Shown: piece by piece, positions 10,101 to 17,240 of the stretch
Numbering within the stretch: the stretch's first letter is position 1
How the letters are laid out: each line of letters opens with the position of its first letter
NCBI GenBank assembly: GCA_027296925.1
Contig: JAPUIP010000832.1
Span: forward strand, 1 to 22,064
Source: Candidatus Poribacteria bacterium
GTDB taxonomy: Bacteria; Poribacteria; WGA-4E; PCPOR2b
DNA length: 22,064 nucleotides
Reading direction: 5' to 3'
The notes under the pieces: generated by a model
What the model was told of the DNA's origin: nothing
The model's database searches: none
Seen by the model: only the letters and a program-made list of their open reading frames with translations
Translations under genes and position numbers: made by a program

Positions 10101-10329
10101 GCCGGCGGTCGTGCCGACATCATATCGTCCTGATAGCGAGGAAATGGAGGGTGAAGTCGAAGAAACACCCCCATTGGACCAAACACCGATTCCCGACCTG
10201 GTGAAGCAGGCGAGGCAACATTATGAGGGGGCGCAAGCGGCTCAACGCGATGGAAATTGGGCAGAATATGGGCGTTATCTGGATCTGTTGGAAAAAGCTT
10301 TGAAGCAACTTGAGGCAAATGTGCAATGA
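7123..10329 (+). CDS. UPF0182 family membrane protein with inserted beta domain
   Basis: A 1068-residue inner-membrane protein of unknown function. About seven membrane segments lie in the first 380 residues (near 7-28, 48-72, 103-122, 243-265, 283-300, 330-351 and 354-376). A large extracytoplasmic domain follows, containing YTHGYGAVLSPVNE, the family hallmark region. The C-terminus (HYEGAQAAQRDGNWAEYGRYLD...) matches the usual family tail. Between the third and fourth segments the family normally passes fairly directly to the DPIF...YYVF motif (here 223-235). In this protein about 75 extra residues (145-220) intervene, including AGDDVTIEEGDRRQTAQIQ, which looks like a small beta domain. The gene sits 55 bases after the barrel fusion, probably in the same operon. 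Confidence 0.85.
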   Translation: MQPRFARFIILGAVLAVVLGGVAILVKIYPDLLWFDMVGYVAIYKTILLTKIALGVVIGGAFLAVTLTNLYLISRFTPSRLSPRLMESIPLEGIADFDLRKGLYVVLTLLAIGGSALAGYMATDYWEVFLRYSKASGLTFQSATSLTAPANRGATEVLISQWELDAKGFQAGDDVTIEEGDRRQTAQIQSVEIVEDGHAKLQLNRALDFDTTQKAVVTSSARDPIFHKDINYYVFRMPLERYICGTLFGLFMLLTLFTAVIYFFHGSLITDGNRFEPPPRVKTHLFTLICLLLLFRAWNYRFAMYDLLYTTSDVVRGGGGYAAMHARLPVLKIMMGLAILCALVFLISIFLRRITFAVGSVVVLLLVGFIGQVYPRLIQNLKVEPSKQKLEAKYINYNIRATLHAYDLEDNTVTEKEYPLTRELSYEDITHQENAAVINSIRLWDWRPLRRTFRQLQELRSQYDFPDVDIDRYTMANEEPRQVMLATRELNIEDLSREVRNDWYKRTYVYTHGYGAVLSPVNEIIGGKPKMYIRDMDPINYEPEWTYRFNENPGPRTYYGERTNHYIIVHPDRSEPLEFDYPQAFGQDFAKYSYTGKGGVELSSFWRKLIYTLKFSNEIKFVLPGEIESTSRVLYHRNIKERVRKIAPFLRYDDDPYLVIHDGRLVWMIDAYTTTTRYPYSAPMQDVIRARVAERAGRRAVGRIAGGERPWGNYIRNAVKVRLDAYDGTVTFYLMEQEKDPIAECYRRIFPDLFKPFDEMPQELKKHIRYPTTMFLLQARMYQDYHMKDPITFYASEDQWEIGEELYDSTERPRPQQPLQPTSPFASRSQSLPEKITNVQEVAPYYIVIKIPGEERAEFVLMLPFTPKNKSNLTAWISARCDLPQYGQLLVYRFPKGQLVPGPMQLENFISQEPEISQQISLWNTQGSRVLRGNLLIIPMNDAILYVEPIYIQAENEESAIPELRRVVVGYKENVTWGESLDEALIKMFGRKAPAVVPTSYRPDSEEMEGEVEETPPLDQTPIPDLVKQARQHYEGAQAAQRDGNWAEYGRYLDLLEKALKQLEANVQ

Positions 10330-10367
10330 GATGTTGCCGAATGTCTCAGAAGGAGGAGGTGAATTGA

Positions 10368-10613
10368 ATGGGACTCGATTGGAAACCCCGTCATCGTGAC
10401 ATGATGATTGGCGGTCTGTGGTGGTTGGCACGGATTACCGATAAGGCCCGGGCCAAATTAAGCGACACGATTGGCGATTACATTTACCCGTGACCGCAGG
10501 ACGAAAAGTTCCTGGAGGAACACAAGGTAGATGCTGACGAGTTTATTGACATGGTCAAAAATAATCCGTCAGACGATGATATGATTGCTGCGATGAAAGC
10601 ATTAAATCGCTAA
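10368..10613 (+). CDS. DUF5069 protein, candidate selenoprotein (UGA at codon 42)
   Basis: An 81-residue protein if the in-frame TGA at 10491-10493 is read as selenocysteine. It starts at ATG 10368 behind a strong AAGGAGGAGGT site, 38 bases after UPF0182. Visible are GGLWWLARITDKARAKL, GDYIYP-U-PQD, and a helical C-terminus ending in MIAAMKALNR. From memory of the family (DUF5069), this is the LxRxIDKxRAxL...GxYxYxCPxD pattern, and the UGA falls on the Cys. Reading continues 39 codons past the UGA to TAA without another stop, and no in-frame ATG or GTG with a ribosome site lies just after it. Other genes here (UPF0182, CPBP, ThuA, response regulator) end in ordinary TGA, so the code is not globally changed. 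The alternative is a nonsense mutation of a Cys codon. Function of the family is unknown. Confidence 0.75.
10491..10521 (+). promoter_or_regulatory. Sec codon and putative bacterial SECIS hairpin
   Basis: After the UGA (10491-10493) comes GTTCC (10508-10512), loop TGGA (10513-10516) and GGAAC (10517-10521), a perfect 5-bp stem. The loop begins after 19 intervening bases and has G at its second position. Published bacterial SECIS rules ask for a G in the first two loop bases, a short upper stem, and roughly 16-37 bases from the UGA, all satisfied here. No lower stem of note is visible (only ACC 10493-10495 with GGT 10526-10528). Confidence 0.5.
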
Positions 10614-10622
10614 GAAAAGATG

Positions 10623-10817
10623 ATGCGTAATGCGTAATACCATTGGTAGTTTTCAATGAGGCCATTTCGTCAGAAATATAAAGAACCATAGAACAGCCAA
10701 TAAAATCCCCCCGACCCCCTTTACGAAAGGGGATTGAGGGGGATTTGAGAATAGGCTCATCTGAAACTCAGAACGGTATAGTACGCAAGGTTTGTCGCCT
10801 TATTACGCATTGCGCAT
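10623..10817. repeat. Inverted pair of TGCGTAA words around pheA leader
   Basis: ATGCGTAATGCGTAATA (10623-10639) matches the reverse complement of TATTACGCATTGCGCAT (10801-10817) at 16 of 17 positions. Each arm holds two copies of a TGCGTAA-like word. The right arm ends three bases before the GGAG ribosome site of pheA. The 160 bases between them hold a strong hairpin and no gene. Confidence 0.65.
10703..10746. repeat. C/G-rich double hairpin, possible terminator or mobile palindrome
   Basis: AAATCCCCC (10703-10711) pairs with GGGGGATTT (10738-10746), and inside it CCCCTTT pairs with AAAGGGG around ACG. The dyad is very stable but no T-run follows, so it is more like a dispersed palindromic intergenic element than a classic terminator. 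It may still end the upstream operon. Confidence 0.6.
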
Positions 10818-10831
10818 TTTGGAGATGTCTG

Positions 10832-11896
10832 TTGAATTTAAGCGCTTACCGGAATCAACTCGATCAGATTGATGATCAGATCTTAGCCCTGCTGCATCAG
10901 CGGGCGGAGATTGTCAAAAAGATTGGCAAGCTGAAGTCGAGCACAGGGGCTGAAAATATCTACGTGCCGCACCGCGAAAAACAGATTATCGATCGCTTAA
11001 AAGCGCAGAACGACAATCGATTTCCGGTTGCGGCTTTAGAAACGGTCTACACCGAAATTATATCCGCCTGCCGGGCGCTCGAAAAACCGTTAAGTATTGC
11101 ATTCCTCGGTCCCGTGGGCAGCTTTGGGCATGCCGCAAGTTTGCGTCATTTTGGCTCGTCGGCGGAGTTTATCGCGGTGATGCCGCAACCCGACATCTTT
11201 ACGGAGGTCGAATCCGGCAGGGCTGACTACGGCGTGGTTGCGATCGAAAATTCCACGTACGGAACTGTGCGCGACGTTTTAGAGATGTTCCAACAAACAA
11301 CCCTGCAGATCTGCTCGGAATGTTTCTTGCCGATTGATCAGAATCTGCTTTCGAAATCTCCCATTGAGCAGATTACGAAGATTTATTCTCACCCCCAGCC
11401 GTTTGCGCAATGCCGTGAATGGTTGCGTCAGAATTTGAAGGGGGTTCAACAGATTGAGGTCGCTAGCACTTCAGAGGCAGCGCAATTAGCAGCGAGCGAA
11501 CCAAACGCGGCCGCCATAGCAAGTAAACTTGCCGGCGAGATTTATGGGCTATCCGTTGTCGGTGAGTCCGTTATGGATGATCGGAACAACATGACGCGCT
11601 TTCTTGTGCTCGGACCGCATTCCGCAGGGCAGAGCGGCAATGATCGCACATCGATCCTTTTCGCCATCAAAGACAGGGTTGGTGCGTTGTGGGAAGTGTT
11701 GAAGGTTTTGAGAAGTTACGAAATCAATATGAGCAAGATCGAATCCCTGCCTTCGCGTACCAAAGCGTGGGAGTATGTTTTCTTTGTTGACCTTGATGGC
11801 CATGTTGAGGACGAAAACGTTCGCAAGGCACTCGCAGAGATTGAGGAGTTGTGTGTGTTTGTGAAGATCTTAGGTGCTTATCCGCGCGGCACCTAG
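10832..11896 (+). CDS. pheA: Chorismate mutase/prephenate dehydratase (P-protein)
   Basis: A 354-residue bifunctional cytoplasmic enzyme converting chorismate to prephenate and then to phenylpyruvate, for phenylalanine synthesis. Residues 1-85 are an AroQ-type chorismate mutase (RNQLDQIDDQILALLHQRAE, HREKQI). About 88-262 are prephenate dehydratase, with FLGPVGSFGH, VAIENSTYGTV and the catalytic TRF at 255-257. About 273-354 are an ACT domain with GALWEVL. The phenylalanine-binding ESRP motif reads ESLPSR here, so feedback control may be altered. I chose TTG 10832 because GGAG lies seven bases upstream and the mutase begins there; the frame is open upstream, but through the repeat. No other aromatic-pathway gene is adjacent. 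Confidence 0.93.
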   Translation: MNLSAYRNQLDQIDDQILALLHQRAEIVKKIGKLKSSTGAENIYVPHREKQIIDRLKAQNDNRFPVAALETVYTEIISACRALEKPLSIAFLGPVGSFGHAASLRHFGSSAEFIAVMPQPDIFTEVESGRADYGVVAIENSTYGTVRDVLEMFQQTTLQICSECFLPIDQNLLSKSPIEQITKIYSHPQPFAQCREWLRQNLKGVQQIEVASTSEAAQLAASEPNAAAIASKLAGEIYGLSVVGESVMDDRNNMTRFLVLGPHSAGQSGNDRTSILFAIKDRVGALWEVLKVLRSYEINMSKIESLPSRTKAWEYVFFVDLDGHVEDENVRKALAEIEELCVFVKILGAYPRGT

Positions 11897-11935
11897 CGTA
11901 GCCTCAAAGTTTCCTGCCGCCACTTTTCCCGCCGA

Positions 11936-13009
11936 TCAGCCTTTCCCGAACCACTTGACAAACAGAATTAAGTTGATCAGGCTATGCGTGAGCATACACG
12001 GGATAAGTGACCGCGTGCGAAGGAATAGCCACGCGAGGACAAGCCCCATCAGGAACAGCGCCATCCCGCCAAGGGGAAGCGGTGTAAAATGGCGGAAACT
12101 TCCATGAAGGACGGCAAAAAAAAGCGAACTGATTAGTATGCCTTTTGTACGACCAAATCGCTCGGCGAAAGCAATATGCGCAATTCCGCGGAACAGTATC
12201 TCTTCCGCAACGGGGAGAAGGACGACACCAACGAAACCGAGCAGAATCATCGAACCGTCCCCCAAGCCTTCCGGCATGCCCATTGACAGTTGCTCCTGTT
12301 CCCATTGGATGAGAGCCGTCAGCCCATCTGAGGGAATCAGCCGATTGAACCATTGGAATCCTTGCCGGATGCTCACTGAAATCAGCGCCAAAGCCGGTGC
12401 AAGCAAGAGCGGCAATCCCAAGCTGCGGAGGCTGCCATTATATCTGAGCCCAACAGCAGCGATGGGTCTGCGATAGCGTGCGGTGATACAGTAGAGGCAC
12501 AACCAGACCAGCACGTTTCCGGTAATCAGCTTCACAAGCCAAAAGTGCGGGGCAGAAAGCACATACGTTTCCAGTCCTTCCGGACGCATGTCTGGGCCCT
12601 CGACGAACCAGATGGCCATGTAGCGGATCAGCTCTTGAACTAAGAGAGCCACCAGGCTGATGACGACCGGATCTGACGGCTCAAAATGGCCACGCAACCT
12701 CTCAATCGTCTCTTCTGATGTATAGAACCGATTGCACTGGCCACACTGGCGTGACCCGGCTTGGTTCTGTCGATTACATTGGGGGCAGGTCCAGGTGAGT
12801 TCGGGTCTCTGATTCCAAAAGTAAAATGGGAAGAACGCTTCTGGGGCGAGAAAGGTTCCCACAACCCAAAACATCGATCGCTGTCGCAGCTTAATATCAT
12901 TGTACACCCAAAGGGCGAGGCCGCCGTGCATCAGCCCGAGCAGAAACAATCCGTAGATCTCTTGCGGTGACAAATTATATGCTCCCAAAGGCGAGGATTC
13001 GGCGTGCAT
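11936..13009 (-). CDS. CPBP-family membrane metalloprotease with zinc ribbon
   Basis: A 357-residue inner-membrane protein. The N-terminal part has two membrane segments, then a zinc ribbon with CPQC and CGQC (Cys 75, 78, 89, 92) in the soluble loop. The C-terminal half is the CPBP/Abi (CAAX-protease-like) domain: VAEEILFRG (EE at 269-270, R274), FAVLHG (H302) and THSLIN (H342, N346), all the expected catalytic or metal residues. Family members cleave prenylated proteins, anti-sigma factors or bacteriocin-like peptides; the target here is unknown. It converges on pheA with 39 bases between stops. No ribosome site is obvious before this ATG, so the start is less sure than the rest. Confidence 0.86.
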   Translation of the reverse strand: MHAESSPLGAYNLSPQEIYGLFLLGLMHGGLALWVYNDIKLRQRSMFWVVGTFLAPEAFFPFYFWNQRPELTWTCPQCNRQNQAGSRQCGQCNRFYTSEETIERLRGHFEPSDPVVISLVALLVQELIRYMAIWFVEGPDMRPEGLETYVLSAPHFWLVKLITGNVLVWLCLYCITARYRRPIAAVGLRYNGSLRSLGLPLLLAPALALISVSIRQGFQWFNRLIPSDGLTALIQWEQEQLSMGMPEGLGDGSMILLGFVGVVLLPVAEEILFRGIAHIAFAERFGRTKGILISSLFFAVLHGSFRHFTPLPLGGMALFLMGLVLAWLFLRTRSLIPCMLTHSLINLILFVKWFGKG

Positions 13010-13072
13010 GGTAACACATTCAAATCTGCCTTGTCAATGGTGATCTGAGTAAGGGAGCGGAAAGGATAGCGC

Positions 13073-14453
13073 ATGCAGTTAATCTTTTCATTTGACACAG
13101 AAGAATACGAAACTCCCGGCATTGATGACACTGTAAAGATCTGGGCGGATATGTTGGCGAAACTATGGATGCCGTGGTGCATTCTGCACCGTTGGCGAAA
13201 AGGCGCGCGTGTTGCGAGACCGCGGACGCAAAGATATCATCGACGCACTCGCTGTCCACGAAATTGATTTCCACTCCGATTGGCACTCCCGTCACCCGGT
13301 CCACGCAGAGTATCTGGATGAAATGGGTTGGGACGACGGTGTCCAGCGCGTGATCGAGGAGGAAGCCCAAGGGATTCGCGATGTTGAGGAGATCTTGGGG
13401 CAGCGTCCAATCGCGTATTGTAAGCCAGGGGGGAGTTGGGGACCGCAAGTTGCTTATGGTATGGCATTGATGGGGCTTCCTGTGTTCTGCGATGCCCCAT
13501 TTGAGTTTGCACCGGGGCAGCCCATGTGGTTCTGTAACCAGCTTTTCATCGGCTATCACGCATCATTCGATCGCTACTTCGAGGTGGAAGATCGCCTGAC
13601 ACGGATGAAGGCGGATTTTCGTCAACTGTGTGATCGGATCGGGCACGGAACACTCGTGATGTATACCCATCCAGTCCGCTTGTTCACGCGAAAATTTGCG
13701 GATAATTACCGTTACGGTAAGAACACGCCGAGGTCGGAATGGGTGCCAGCTCCGATGCGCTCTGCCGCACAGATCGAGGCGTTGATTCGCGACTTCGATG
13801 CGTTTGTTGGGTATGTTGTGGGAGAGGGAGTTGAAGTGATCGACTACCAACAACTGTACGAACAATACGAGGAAAGGCGGAAGTGGATTGATCAAACACC
13901 CCTCTTCCAGCTCGCAGAGAAGATACAGCTTGAATTGAACTCTCAGATTGTTGATGGGACTTCCTATTCCCCCGCCGAGATTTTTGGGATGGTCGTTTTT
14001 GCGTTGGCTTGGCATCAACGGACGGGAAGCCTGCCCCAGGCGATACCCATTCGTCGTCTGATTGGCCCGACGGGTTCGCCGAAGTTCGATGATTCGCAGG
14101 AGCCGGTTGGTGTTGACGCGCTGCTAAATCGGATAGGGCAGGTCGATGAAGGGCTCACGGAGCATCATCGCGTGCCTTCGTCTGTCGTACTTGAGCCACG
14201 AGCTATTTCACCGGGAAGTTTCCTCAAAGCCGCCGCGCACATCTTGGGGGCAATCGCTGCAAATAAAGAACTGCCGGATCAACTGCCGCTCGATGCCAAC
14301 TGGCATGTTCCCAAAATTGTGGAGCGATCCGACTTTACGGAGATGCGCTTTGATTGGAGCATATTTTATCCCGGTTTTGAGGGAAAGCGCGTTATCGAGA
14401 TGGCAAAGCTGCAGGCGTGGACGGCAAAGCCCGCTTTGAAGGGAAGCGGATAG
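13073..14453 (+). CDS. Polysaccharide deacetylase, +1 frameshift near codon 30
   Basis: Starts at ATG 13073 behind GGAAAGGAT. The first 30 codons (MQLIFSFDTEEYETPG...) carry the SFDTEEY metal-binding start of the polysaccharide deacetylase (NodB-like) fold. After AAA (13160-13162) the reading must skip C13163 to continue as YGCRGAFCTVGEKARVL in the next frame, which runs unbroken to 14453. If joined, the product has 458 residues. The HSDWH motif (metal His residues) follows, and further on YCKPGG. About 230-458 is an extra C-terminal region I do not recognise. Members remove N- or O-acetyl groups from glycans. The break may be an assembly error, a real mutation or programmed shifting; the long intact remainder favours the first. 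The downstream part alone (from TTG 13209) would lack the catalytic Asp. Confidence 0.8.
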
Positions 14454-14501
14454 GCGAATCAAGAATTACGTTTATCGAAGCATTCGCCGAAAACAAGCGA
14501 T

Positions 14502-15644
14502 ATGTACGCGAATCTAACAGCACAGATCAGAGCGCAGGCGCAGAAAATTGGATTCGAGCTCGTCGGGATTATCCCGGCCGAACCCAGCAAGACAATCGAT
14601 TTGTACGAGCGCTGGTTGCAAAACGGGTATGCGGGGGAGATGGACTACCTCGAAAGGCATCTGCCACTGAAGCGCGATCCGCGCGAGCTCCTGCCCGAAG
14701 CCAAATCGCTGATTGCGTTGGCGATAAATTACTACACGCTCGATCCGTCCCAAGCTCTTACCAATGACCCGTCCCGGGGGCAGATCTCTCGGTACGCATG
14801 GGGAACGGATTACCACGATATTATCCACGCAAAGCTGCGTCAGTTGACGCGCTTCATCCAAAAAATTGCTCAGGAAGCGGTCAAAACGAGAGTGTTTGTG
14901 GACGCCGCTCCGGTTCTAGAACGCGAATATGCCCAAGCAGCAGGAATCGGGTGGATCGCCAAAAACACGAACGTGATCAACTGGCAGGCGGGCTCCTGGT
15001 TCTTCCTCGCGGGGATTTTGGTCAGCATCGAGTTAGGCGACGATTTGCTCCCGCCCCGCGGAAGCTGCGGCACCTGTACCCGTTGCATCGAGGCGTGCCC
15101 GACAGATGCTATCCTCGCCCCAAACGTTCTCGACTCCCGACTGTGTATCTCGTATCTAACCATCGAACTGAAGGGAAGCATTCCCCGCGCCCTCCGTCCG
15201 CAGATGGGTAACCTGATCTTTGGTTGCGACATCTGCCAGGAGGTTTGTCCATGGAATAGCAAAGCCACACCAACGCAAGAACGCGGCTTTTATCCTCGTA
15301 AGGGGAATCTCGCCCCGAAGCTGCTTTCGCTGATCAACATGACACAAGAGGAGTTCAGCAAACGCTTCAAAGAAAGTCCCATCAAGCGAGCAAAACGACG
15401 CGGCTTCCTCCGGAATGTTGCGGTAGCGCTCGGAAATTGGAAACATCCTTCCGCCGTGATTCCGCTCAAAAAGGCGATGGAGGATGACGAGCCACTTGTC
15501 CGGGGGCATGCCGCTTGGGCGTTAGGCCAAATCGGCGGAAAGGCCGCGAGAAAGGCGCTGCAGGCGCGGCTAAAAGTGGAAACGCATCCAGAAGTGATCT
15601 CCGAAATTAAGGAAGCGATGCGTGAAGCTCAAATAAAAAGCTAG
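14502..15644 (+). CDS. queG: Epoxyqueuosine reductase
   Basis: A 380-residue cytoplasmic iron-sulfur enzyme of the last step of queuosine synthesis, which reduces epoxyqueuosine in tRNA using cobalamin and two 4Fe-4S clusters. The N-terminal domain has the VFVDAAPVLEREYA motif (conserved Asp at 134) and GWIAKNTNVIN. The ferredoxin-like part has CGTCTRCIEACPTDAI (Cys 189, 192, 195, 199) and CDICQEVCPWN (242, 245, 249), plus C215. The C-terminus has HEAT-like repeats (PLVRGHAAWALGQIGGKAAR). Length and order match the family. It follows the deacetylase by 48 bases and may be co-transcribed, though the functions are unrelated. No strong ribosome site is visible. Its TAG lies in the CTAG shared with the convergent gene. 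Confidence 0.95.
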   Translation: MYANLTAQIRAQAQKIGFELVGIIPAEPSKTIDLYERWLQNGYAGEMDYLERHLPLKRDPRELLPEAKSLIALAINYYTLDPSQALTNDPSRGQISRYAWGTDYHDIIHAKLRQLTRFIQKIAQEAVKTRVFVDAAPVLEREYAQAAGIGWIAKNTNVINWQAGSWFFLAGILVSIELGDDLLPPRGSCGTCTRCIEACPTDAILAPNVLDSRLCISYLTIELKGSIPRALRPQMGNLIFGCDICQEVCPWNSKATPTQERGFYPRKGNLAPKLLSLINMTQEEFSKRFKESPIKRAKRRGFLRNVAVALGNWKHPSAVIPLKKAMEDDEPLVRGHAAWALGQIGGKAARKALQARLKVETHPEVISEIKEAMREAQIKS

Positions 15645-16429
15645 CGACGGATATGCGGCGCCTCCATCACTGCACGCTGTTCCGGGGTCATGTCCTCAAT
15701 ATAGTCAGGATAGGAAATCTGATGGGAACCGGCGCTGTAAGCCTGAAACCCCGGACTGAATTTATAGAGGAGTGCACGCCGCTGATGCTTTCCCTTCCAC
15801 GGCAACGTCCCATGCGTCAAGGTCTCCGTGAAAATGACGGCGTCGCCCGCTTTGGCATGGACTTCAACCACGTGCTCTTGATACTTTTCGTACAACTTCA
15901 TACTGTGCGGACACGGCAGCTCTGCCTTATGACTCCCCGGAATGACCGCCAGCCCGCCCTCTCCGGGCCCCTCGTCTGCTAGCATGAATTCTATCACCGT
16001 CAGCCCGGTGTAGATGCGTCCATACTTGAAGAAGTAGGCTTCGGAAAAATTGGGGCGCTCGACTCCGCCGCCATGCAACGTGCCGCCTTCCGTACCCTCT
16101 TCCATCGCAATCAATCCCGGTCCGTGATCTAGCCGATAGCTCTCTCCCAAGATGGTGTCGAGGTAGGGCTTTGTTCGCGGATGCACCAGCAGCTCCCGAA
16201 ACGGTTCGCACCAGGGACGCTCCCACGCCAACATACCGCCGATGTCCTTCCGATGTGACGTTCCAGCCAAAGCTTTTGAACCCCCTGACAATGACCTGTC
16301 CATCTCCTTGAGTTGGTCGATGTGGTGATCAATCCCGGCTTTACACCGTGCGACTTCTTCAGGCGTAAGGGCATCCCTGATAACGAGATAACCCGTCAAA
16401 TCAAATAGATATTTTTCGTCGTCGTTCAT
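15641..16429 (-). CDS. Phytanoyl-CoA-dioxygenase-family protein with HxG motif
   Basis: A 262-residue cytoplasmic protein of the PhyH branch of Fe(II)/2-oxoglutarate oxygenases. It begins NDDEKYLFDLTGYLVIRDAL, the usual N-terminal helix and strand. Core signatures are GGLAVIPGSHK (159-168), the distal metal His in TLTHGTLPW (H206) and the 2-oxoglutarate-binding Arg in HQRRAL (217-218). The first metal motif reads LHGGGVE (H119-G-G121), where classic members have HxD, so the carboxylate ligand is missing at that place. The substrate is unknown; many paralogues occur in poribacteria-like genomes. AAGGAG lies eleven bases before the ATG. It is encoded downstream of, and on the same strand as, the ThuA-like gene. 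Confidence 0.85.
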   Translation of the reverse strand: MNDDEKYLFDLTGYLVIRDALTPEEVARCKAGIDHHIDQLKEMDRSLSGGSKALAGTSHRKDIGGMLAWERPWCEPFRELLVHPRTKPYLDTILGESYRLDHGPGLIAMEEGTEGGTLHGGGVERPNFSEAYFFKYGRIYTGLTVIEFMLADEGPGEGGLAVIPGSHKAELPCPHSMKLYEKYQEHVVEVHAKAGDAVIFTETLTHGTLPWKGKHQRRALLYKFSPGFQAYSAGSHQISYPDYIEDMTPEQRAVMEAPHIRR

Positions 16430-16483
16430 CGTGCACCAGTCTCCTTCTATGGGATAATCATAACGCCATGAAAAATATCGCTC

Positions 16484-16536
16484 AAAAGCGTAAAACGCAA
16501 AACGTCGGACTTTACGCTTTACGTTTTACGTTTTAT
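16484..16536. repeat. Inverted pair of TTTTACG words
   Basis: AAAAGCGTAAAACGC and AAAACGTC (16484-16506) face GACTTTACGCTTTACG and TTTTACG copies (16508-16535). Both arms are made of 7-base AAAACGT/TTTTACG words and can form a hairpin. It lies between the ThuA-like gene and the PhyH gene, both on the minus strand, and might end ThuA transcripts. Confidence 0.6.
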
Positions 16537-16595
16537 ATGATGAGATTTCTTGGCGCCGGTCACAATGCATCATGCACTTGAGTGGGAGGGGACGA

Positions 16596-17240
16596 TCAAC
16601 CGTTTGCCGCCCATTGCACGCCCTGACCAACCAGCTTCTGCATGGCGGGGCGCTCAAATGTGCCGGGCCCATGTCCCAACGAGGTGTAGAACACACGCCC
16701 TTCGCCGTAGGACTTCACCCACGCCATCGGGTGCGGTCGATCCGACCACTCCGCCGACGCGAGAATGTGGAGGTACGGGTCATAGGCGGACATGTAAATT
16801 TCGTCCTCCACCTCAAAGTCCTCGACGCCCTGCGTAATCGGGTGGTTAGCATCGTCGATATGTACCGTGAACGTTCCGCCAGGCGGGTGCCAGTTGGCGT
16901 GTCCACCGATGAGGTCTACACTGCGACCACCAATCCACCACGCCGTTCCGTGAATGCCGACCAGCCCTTTGCCACCGCTGACGAATTGAAACAGCCCATC
17001 TTCCTGTTCTGTCGTCAGATCCGGCTCTCGCTTTGACGAGCCATCAGGCTGACGAACCGTACGAGTGAACCCGGTGCCAAACACGCAAACGTCAAACCCA
17101 CTCAGTTGAGATGACGCCAAAATGCCTTTGTCGTCGTTGAGCTCCACCGACATATCGCTCTGCGCCGCGAGGAAATCGTGGATAATCGGCGCGCTATCCT
17201 CAAACCGATGATTTGGACCCGATAAAACCAAAACTTTCAA
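16596..17240 (-). CDS. ThuA-like domain protein
   Basis: A 214-residue protein with the glutamine-amidotransferase-like ThuA fold (trehalose-utilisation family). It begins KVLVLSGPNHRFEDSAP, then FDVCVFGTG, GLVGIHGTAWW (the nucleophile-elbow position, with His instead of Cys), LIGGHANWHPPGG, and GRVFYTSLGHGPGTF near the end. The motif order is typical. ThuA proteins are linked to sugar metabolism, and the reaction is not established. I start at TTG 17240, since AAGGAGG lies eight bases upstream and the first strand then begins at residue 2; an in-frame ATG at 17273 would put that site inside the gene. It probably shares a transcript with the PhyH gene. Confidence 0.86.
   Translation of the reverse strand: MKVLVLSGPNHRFEDSAPIIHDFLAAQSDMSVELNDDKGILASSQLSGFDVCVFGTGFTRTVRQPDGSSKREPDLTTEQEDGLFQFVSGGKGLVGIHGTAWWIGGRSVDLIGGHANWHPPGGTFTVHIDDANHPITQGVEDFEVEDEIYMSAYDPYLHILASAEWSDRPHPMAWVKSYGEGRVFYTSLGHGPGTFERPAMQKLVGQGVQWAANG

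Noticed and set aside
10491..10493. Genome-wide reassignment of UGA
   Set aside because: The response-regulator, UPF0182, CPBP and ThuA-like genes end at UGA at the expected length, and no other gene contains an internal UGA.
10703..10746. Intrinsic terminator of the envelope operon
   Set aside because: The stem is strong but no T-run follows. I keep it as a repeat that may weakly terminate.
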